Shown in pieces: positions 35,778-41,552 of a DNA stretch of 41,552 nucleotides. The position numbers and the translations under genes were made by a program. Positions within the stretch are counted from its first letter, which is position 1. The number at the start of each line of letters is the position of its first letter. Location of the stretch: positions 27,962 through 69,513 of the forward strand of contig JARGOG010000017.1 of the NCBI GenBank assembly GCA_029212785.1, written 5' to 3'. The notes beneath the pieces were generated by a model, which saw only the letters and a program-made list of their open reading frames with translations, had not been told where the DNA came from and made no database searches. Origin of the DNA: Thalassobaculaceae bacterium. GTDB taxonomy: Bacteria > Pseudomonadota > Alphaproteobacteria > Thalassobaculales > Thalassobaculaceae.

Positions 35778-36488
35778 TCAGCCGGGCTTCTGCCACTCCA
35801 TGACATGGAAGAACGGGACGCGGCGGTTTCGGTCGGCCCAGGCCGCGTCGCCGCCGGTCGGCGCCGGCTCGTCGAAATGGCGCAGGATCAACCGGTTCGC
35901 GAGCAGCGCCGACATGTACCGGCTGAGCGGACGGTGCCAGTTCCTGATCCGGATGCCCTTCCACTCGGCCCACGCCACGCGCTCCTCCAGGTAATTGTCG
36001 ATCAGGAAGCGCGAATTGCCGTGGCCATCCGCCTGCCAACTACCACCCACCAGGGCCGAGGCGAAGCCGTTCAGGTTGGCGAGCAGCAGGCGACCACCCG
36101 GTTTCAGCACCCGCGTCATCTCGGCAATCGCCCGGTCGATATCCGGAATGTCGATCAGAGTGAGATAGCTGACCACCAGATCGAAGGAGGCGTCCGCGAA
36201 GGGCAGGTCCTCCGCCACCGCCGCGCGGTAGTCGCCGTCGGGGTCCAGCGCGCGGGCGCGGTCCAGCAGAGGTTCGGTCGGGTCGATGCCGATGGTGGTC
36301 AGGCCAAGATCGCGCATCACCCGGCAGAACCGGCCCTCGCCGCAGCCGATATCGAGGGCGTGACCCGGCGCCAGGACGCGCGCGCAGGCGACCATTCGGG
36401 CGTCGAGGATGAATTGCCGGGACCGGTCGCCGGTCTGGCCCTGCTCGGCGATCCAGGCGTCGGCGGATTCGGTCCAGCCATCCGACAT
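35778..36488 (-). CDS. class I SAM-dependent methyltransferase
   Basis: A 236-residue enzyme with motif I LDIGCGEGRFCRVM, motif II TIGIDPTEPLLDRAR, and motif IV FDLVVSYLTLIDIPD. The post-motif region MTRVLKPGGRLLLANLN is typical of UbiE/COQ5-like and Methyltransf_11 enzymes. The substrate cannot be deduced. Start chosen at ATG 36488, six bases after GGAG; an ATG at 36500 in frame lacks a ribosome site. It is divergent from the HAD hydrolase. Confidence 0.87.
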   Translation of the reverse strand: MSDGWTESADAWIAEQGQTGDRSRQFILDARMVACARVLAPGHALDIGCGEGRFCRVMRDLGLTTIGIDPTEPLLDRARALDPDGDYRAAVAEDLPFADASFDLVVSYLTLIDIPDIDRAIAEMTRVLKPGGRLLLANLNGFASALVGGSWQADGHGNSRFLIDNYLEERVAWAEWKGIRIRNWHRPLSRYMSALLANRLILRHFDEPAPTGGDAAWADRNRRVPFFHVMEWQKPG

Positions 36489-36638
36489 CGGTGTCTCCAT
36501 GGTGATGAGGGCGTCTGATATCCCGGCCGAGGTTCGCGGCCAAGCCGCGTTTGCGCCTTGCGCGCAGGCATGGAGCAGCCTAAGTCCGCGGAAGCTGGCG
36601 GTGCCGCCGCCCTTCGTTCTCGACAAAGGAAACAGGAT

Positions 36639-37274
36639 ATGGCCGTGACCCTGGATGCCGTGGTCTTCGATGTCGGCAATGTGCTGATCCATTGGGATCC
36701 GCGGCGGCTGTTCCGCAAGCTGTTCACCAATGTCGACATGACGGCGGATGACGATCGGGTCGACTGGTTCCTGGCCAACGTCTGCACCCCAGACTGGAAC
36801 GTCGAGCAGGATCGTGGCCGCCCCCTCTCGGAGGCCGTCGCCGAGGCGGTCGGTCGCCATCCGGACTATGCCCCGCAGATCCGTGCCTATTATGGCCGCT
36901 TCCAGGAGATGATCCCCGGTGTCATTCCGGAAAGCGTGGCCGCCCTGGGGCGAGCGAAAGCCGCAGGCATGCCGGTACATGGGTTGACCAACTTCGGCGC
37001 CGAGACCTTTCCGCCGACGGCGCAGCGCTTCGCCTTCCTGCGGGACTTCGACACGGTCGTGGTCTCCGGCGAGGAGGGGGTGATCAAGCCGGATCCGGCG
37101 ATCTTCGAGATCCTGATCGCGCGCGCCGGCCTCGACCCGAAGCGGACCGCCTTCATCGACGACAGTGCGGCGAACATCGAGACCGCGACGTCGTTGGGCT
37201 TCGTCACCCATCACTTCACCGGTCCGGCCCCGTTCACCGCGTGGTGGTCCGGCGCATCGCTGCCGACCGATTGA
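36639..37274 (+). CDS. HAD superfamily hydrolase (subfamily IA, YihX-like)
   Basis: A 211-residue phosphatase-type protein. Motif I is VVFDVGNVLIHWD, in which the general acid/base Asp two residues after the nucleophile is replaced by Gly, the same pattern as in YihX (glucose-1-phosphate phosphatase). Motif II is HGLTNFG, motif III contains GVIKPDP and motif IV is AFIDDSAANIETA. The substrate is probably a small phosphate ester. The ATG follows AAAGGA by eight bases. It converges with the PAS_5 gene, six bases apart. Confidence 0.87.
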   Translation: MAVTLDAVVFDVGNVLIHWDPRRLFRKLFTNVDMTADDDRVDWFLANVCTPDWNVEQDRGRPLSEAVAEAVGRHPDYAPQIRAYYGRFQEMIPGVIPESVAALGRAKAAGMPVHGLTNFGAETFPPTAQRFAFLRDFDTVVVSGEEGVIKPDPAIFEILIARAGLDPKRTAFIDDSAANIETATSLGFVTHHFTGPAPFTAWWSGASLPTD

Positions 37275-37280
37275 CAGCGG

Positions 37281-37886
37281 TCAGCCGGCCTGCACCGGCT
37301 TGCACAAGACTTCGTCGATCGAGGAGAGGAACACCGCCTGGAACGGCGCGTCCATGCGCAGGTGCATGACTGCTGTGGCCCGCTGGGGCAGGTTCGGCGC
37401 GATGAAGACATTGGCGAACAGCAGCATGTTCACGGGGGCGTCGGCGCGCTCCGCCAGGGGCAGGATCAGGCGCCGGATCGTCACGACCCGGTCGGTGCCG
37501 TAGTCGAAGATCGCCTCGCTCAGCATCGGGCGGCGCTGTTCGGTGGCGGCGTTGTACAGGTTCAGCAGAAAATCGCGGTACAAGCCATGCTTGGCCCGGT
37601 CGAGATACGTGCCCTGATAATTCTCGCCGAACATGGTGTTCATGTAGGAGCCGACCAGCCGGTACCGGTAGCGGCGCGGGGCGGCCTCGACGTCGATCAG
37701 GCCGATATGTGGAAGCAGGCCCGGAATGTCGACCGGATCGATGTCGGCGCGGGCTGGCAGGTCCCGTCCTCCGCGCCTGGTCGACCAATAGGCCAGCATC
37801 GGCCCGAGCACCGGCTGACCCGGGTCCGGGTCTCGGGGGACGGGTGGGGGCGGGAACCCCGGTTCACTCTGGATCGCAGCTGACAT
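37281..37886 (-). CDS. PAS_5 domain protein (second stand-alone copy)
   Basis: A 201-residue soluble protein. After a Pro-rich N terminus the PAS_5 domain spans about residues 28-190: LAYWSTRRGG, LPARADIDPVDIPGLLPHIGLID, YRLVGSYMNTMFGENYQG and the closing RRLILPLAERADAPVNMLLFANVF. It shares the ADIDP/LPH signature with the protein at 23116-23655. The domain may bind a small ligand; none is known. The 230-base region upstream is unusually A/T-rich and probably holds its promoter. Confidence 0.82.
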   Translation of the reverse strand: MSAAIQSEPGFPPPPVPRDPDPGQPVLGPMLAYWSTRRGGRDLPARADIDPVDIPGLLPHIGLIDVEAAPRRYRYRLVGSYMNTMFGENYQGTYLDRAKHGLYRDFLLNLYNAATEQRRPMLSEAIFDYGTDRVVTIRRLILPLAERADAPVNMLLFANVFIAPNLPQRATAVMHLRMDAPFQAVFLSSIDEVLCKPVQAG

Positions 37887-38059
37887 CGCACTTTCCTAAG
37901 CCGTCGTGACGGTATCGGAGGAAATGCAAATCGACCACTAGTTTCGAATTGGAATTAGGCGAACTTCATTTCAATCTTAAAGCAAAAAATCTATTTGGCC
38001 TTTAGTAATTGTGAGGTTTCGCACAAACTATCTCAAGACATCTCACGGCCATGGGGCGG

Positions 38060-38093
38060 AAAAAAAACGGGCCGAGGATTGCTCCCCGGCCCG
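38060..38093 (-). terminator. intrinsic terminator of the groESL operon
   Basis: A 10-base-pair stem (38068-38077 with 38084-38093, one G-U pair in the RNA) with a 6-base loop is followed on the minus strand by eight T residues (38060-38067). It begins 24 bases after the groEL stop. Confidence 0.9.
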
Positions 38094-38117
38094 CCGTCTT
38101 CCGATATGGGAGAGGGC

Positions 38118-39773
<1,656 letters not shown>

Positions 39774-39830
39774 TTAGCCCTTAGAATAAGCGGCTTCTTG
39801 CGAAGGCCCCTCGCTGAACGGGTCAGCCGA

Positions 39831-40148
39831 TTAGGCGGCCTTCTTCGACGACTTGGCGGTGCCTTCGAGCACGCCCATGATGTCGGATTCCTTCATGATC
39901 AACAGGTCTTCCCCATCGATCTTGACCTCGGTGCCCGACCACTTGCCGAACAGCACCCGGTCACCCGGCTTGACGTCCAGCGCGGCGATCTTGCCGGCCT
40001 CGTCACGGGCACCCGGACCCACGGCAAGGACTTCACCCTCCATCGGCTTTTCCTTCGCCGTGTCGGGGATGATGATGCCGCCAGCGGTCTTCTGATCGGC
40101 GTCGAGACGACGGACTACCACGCGGTCGTGGAGCGGCCGAAATTTCAT
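39831..40148 (-). CDS. groES: co-chaperonin GroES (10 kDa)
   Basis: A 105-residue subunit that caps the GroEL ring. It has [34 protein letters not shown] (mobile loop within it), [10 protein letters not shown] and [34 protein letters not shown]. It is about eight to ten residues longer than usual because of a Lys/Ala/Ser-rich tail ([11 protein letters not shown]). The ATG at 40148 has GGAGGAAGGG upstream; the open frame extends further but that part contains the operator and promoter. Confidence 0.97.
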   Translation of the reverse strand: MKFRPLHDRVVVRRLDADQKTAGGIIIPDTAKEKPMEGEVLAVGPGARDEAGKIAALDVKPGDRVLFGKWSGTEVKIDGEDLLIMKESDIMGVLEGTAKSSKKAA

Positions 40149-40216
40149 GACCCTTCCTCCATATACACTCAGTTGAGACGTGCAGTGAGCAATGTCGCCG
40201 GGGTCGATTCTGGTTG

Positions 40217-40243
40217 TTAGCAGTCTCGCCCGGTGAGTGCCAG
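40217..40243 (-). promoter_or_regulatory. CIRCE element (HrcA operator) of groESL
   Basis: TTAGCAGTC, nine bases, GAGTGCCAG. Compared with the consensus TTAGCACTC-N9-GAGTGCTAA, the arms match at 8 of 9 and 7 of 9 positions. It sits directly after the -10 of the promoter, 69 bases before groES, where HrcA would block transcription until heat shock. Confidence 0.85.
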
Positions 40244-40244
40244 C

Positions 40245-40273
40245 GATGTAAGGAATCGACGGGGGACTGTCAA
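40245..40273 (-). promoter_or_regulatory. groESL promoter
   Basis: On the minus strand, a consensus TTGACA (40268-40273) is followed after 17 bases by TACATC (40245-40250). The -10 is weak, but the CIRCE begins one base later, which supports the assignment. Confidence 0.65.
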
Positions 40274-40416
40274 GTCGGTTGGAGGCGCGAGAGCGGAGGT
40301 TCCGCGGCTTTGAGCCGAATAGCCGCGGCTGTTCCAAGCGCGGTCTTCATATGAGTTGTGCTGTTCGTCGGGTCAACCATCGACCCGGTTGACCACAACC
40401 CGTCCCTCGATCTCGG

Positions 40417-40881
40417 TCAGTAGGTCCAGTTCGGATCGAAGGTCACGGCGATGTTGGTCGGTGAGGTTGGTTCGACCAGCGAATACATGAATTTCGTCGG
40501 GCCGGTATAGCCGCATTGGCCGATATCGGCGCCGGCGCGCTTGCGGAACCGCACTTCCAGGCGAAAATGCTGAACGAGAATGTCGATCTCCTTCTGGCGA
40601 TAGGCCTCGACGGCCACTTTCGGCAGATCGACGGAGCGCGGTGGATCGTAGATCCCTTCGACGCAGAGTTCATTGACGATACAGGCCGCGATCGCGCCGT
40701 CGCTGCCATCCTCCAGGCGCGGACAGGTACCGGTGCCGGCGGCGGCCGGCACGGCGACGAACGGAAGCAGAATTTGGCAGCAGACTCCCGAGACGGCTGC
40801 TAAAATATTGAAGATAAACGGATTTCCACTTGCCGGGGCAGGCTTTCTATCAGCAGAATTTTTTACGTCAACAGCGTTCAC
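40417..40881 (-). CDS. hypothetical exported protein
   Basis: About 154 residues from a GTG at 40881, or 179 from an ATG at 40956 that would overlap the divergent usg gene; the start is uncertain. A hydrophobic stretch (FIFNILAAVSGVCCQILLPFVAVPAAAG) looks like a signal peptide, with probable cleavage after AAA. The mature part has about four cysteines and ends in PTNIAVTFDPNWTY. Codon use (G/C third positions) supports it as coding. I do not recognise a family. A hairpin at 40371-40394 follows the stop. Confidence 0.6.
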   Translation of the reverse strand: MNAVDVKNSADRKPAPASGNPFIFNILAAVSGVCCQILLPFVAVPAAAGTGTCPRLEDGSDGAIAACIVNELCVEGIYDPPRSVDLPKVAVEAYRQKEIDILVQHFRLEVRFRKRAGADIGQCGYTGPTKFMYSLVEPTSPTNIAVTFDPNWTY

Positions 40882-40894
40882 ATGGAGGTTAGGC

Positions 40895-41176
40895 GTGATG
40901 CTGCGATCTGGCACCGTTCCAAGCGTCAATGACCTGTATCGATATCGGCTAACCACGGCGGAAATCCTCTATTGCCTCCCCGATTACCCCAAATTGCTCC
41001 AAAGCTACCTTTGGCAGGACATGGACATCGCGCCGGATTTTCCCCGCCTGACCAAGTTCCTGGACTATTGGGAGCGCCACCTCGACGGGCCGCTCCACAC
41101 GGTTCGGATCGCCAATGCCGAACTGGTCAGGCCCCAGGAAATCGCCTATGCGGCCCATGATTTCGGGCTGCACTGA
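40895..41176 (+). CDS. usg: Usg family protein
   Basis: About 93 residues. It matches the Usg family found almost only in alphaproteobacteria: LTTAEILYCLPDYPKLLQSYLWQD, then APDFPRLTKFLDYWERHLDGPLHTVRIANAELVRPQEI. Usg is named for its position upstream of a gene in some species; its function is not established. Either GTG 40895 or ATG 40898 may be the start, with GGAGG at 40884-40888. It converges with the ferredoxin. Confidence 0.85.
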   Translation: MMLRSGTVPSVNDLYRYRLTTAEILYCLPDYPKLLQSYLWQDMDIAPDFPRLTKFLDYWERHLDGPLHTVRIANAELVRPQEIAYAAHDFGLH

Positions 41177-41218
41177 TAGGCGGTAGGTGTGCGGCGGCAG
41201 GGTCAGGGCCCGCCGTCC

Positions 41219-41527
41219 TCACTCCGGCGCGAGGGTGACCTTAAGGCCGTCCAGATTCTCTTCGAACAGGATCTGGCAGGACAGGCGCGAGTTCTCCTGA
41301 ACCTCAAAGGCCAGGTCGAGCATGTCATTCTCTTCCTCGCCACGGGGCTCCAGCTTGTCCCACCAATCGGCGTCGACATAGACATGGCAGGTGGCGCAGG
41401 CGCAGGCGCCGCCGCATTCGGCGGTGATCGGCAGTCCGGCCTCGCGGATGATTTCCATCACCCGCCAGCCCTTGGTCGCCTCGACCTCGTGCTCGCCCCC
41501 GTCGCGATCGGTCACAGTGATCTTCAT
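41219..41527 (-). CDS. [2Fe-2S] ferredoxin (adrenodoxin type)
   Basis: A 102-residue electron carrier. The cluster ligands are visible as Cys-x5-Cys-x2-Cys in AECGGACACATCHVYV, with the fourth Cys in SRLSCQI about 35 residues later. The acidic EEENDMLDLA region is typical of the vertebrate/bacterial adrenodoxin class that serves P450s or iron-sulfur cluster assembly. The start has GAGGGA upstream. The gene is complete, 25 bases inside the window edge; its partner reductase is not in view. Confidence 0.93.
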   Translation of the reverse strand: MKITVTDRDGGEHEVEATKGWRVMEIIREAGLPITAECGGACACATCHVYVDADWWDKLEPRGEEENDMLDLAFEVQENSRLSCQILFEENLDGLKVTLAPE

Positions 41528-41552
41528 CGCCGTCCCTCGATTTGCATGGCTT

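Noticed and set aside
40371-40394. Hairpin GGTCAACC/GGTTGACC after the exported protein as an intrinsic terminator
   Set aside because: The stem is perfect but no T-tract follows on either strand; left only as a note.
40516-40803. A 95-codon plus-strand frame opposite the exported protein
   Set aside because: The minus frame has a signal peptide and better G/C third-position use; the plus frame lacks a ribosome site.

Overview
The window looks like chromosomal DNA of a high-GC alphaproteobacterium, most likely near the Rhodospirillales. The grounds are strong G/C bias at third codon positions, a Usg-family protein, several stand-alone PAS_5 proteins, a groES-groEL operon under a CIRCE element, and a citramalate synthase. 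The taxonomic call is inference. There are 37 protein genes, no tRNA or rRNA, no CRISPR array and no recognisable insertion sequence or prophage. No gene-free gap exceeds 300 bases.

Layout. 1-6.9 kb: a large AsmA-like protein, a RutE-like reductase, a small exported protein, a TauE/SafE permease and a beta-decarboxylating dehydrogenase. 7.0-12.1 kb: a compact plus-strand cluster (PilZ protein with a C-terminal membrane anchor, DUF350 membrane protein, membrane-anchored trypsin-like protease, hybrid histidine kinase with two receivers and an Hpt domain, second PilZ protein). This is the most system-like block and is not a set I recognise. 12.1-14.9 kb: arsR-arsC-acr3 arsenic resistance followed by pncA. 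15.0-20.6 kb (minus): membrane fusion protein and RND pump with overlapping ends, then an NhaP-type antiporter. 20.8-22.9 kb (minus): a TPR-methyltransferase fusion and rpsD. 23.1-27.7 kb: PAS_5 protein, trmJ, cimA, a PhyH-family dioxygenase and a lipoprotein. 27.9-31.6 kb: class A penicillin-binding protein, then prfB, which is read through an in-frame UGA by the classical RF2 +1 programmed frameshift. 31.8-37.9 kb: amidase, two paralogous hydroxyisobutyrate-dehydrogenase-like enzymes on either side of a TerB-like protein, a methyltransferase, a HAD hydrolase and a second PAS_5 protein. 38.1-40.3 kb (minus): groEL and groES with promoter, CIRCE and terminator. 40.4-41.5 kb: an unknown exported protein, Usg and a [2Fe-2S] ferredoxin.

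Regulation visible in the sequence: the RF2 autoregulatory frameshift; HrcA/CIRCE control of groESL; a near-consensus promoter for rpsD, overlapped by a divergent one for a PAS_5 gene; a promoter with a dyad before arsR; intrinsic terminators after groEL and rpsD; and two palindromic intergenic elements between convergent genes. The best candidates for something undescribed are the PilZ-DUF350-protease-kinase-PilZ cluster and the set of PAS_5 proteins, one of which forms the sensor end of that kinase.
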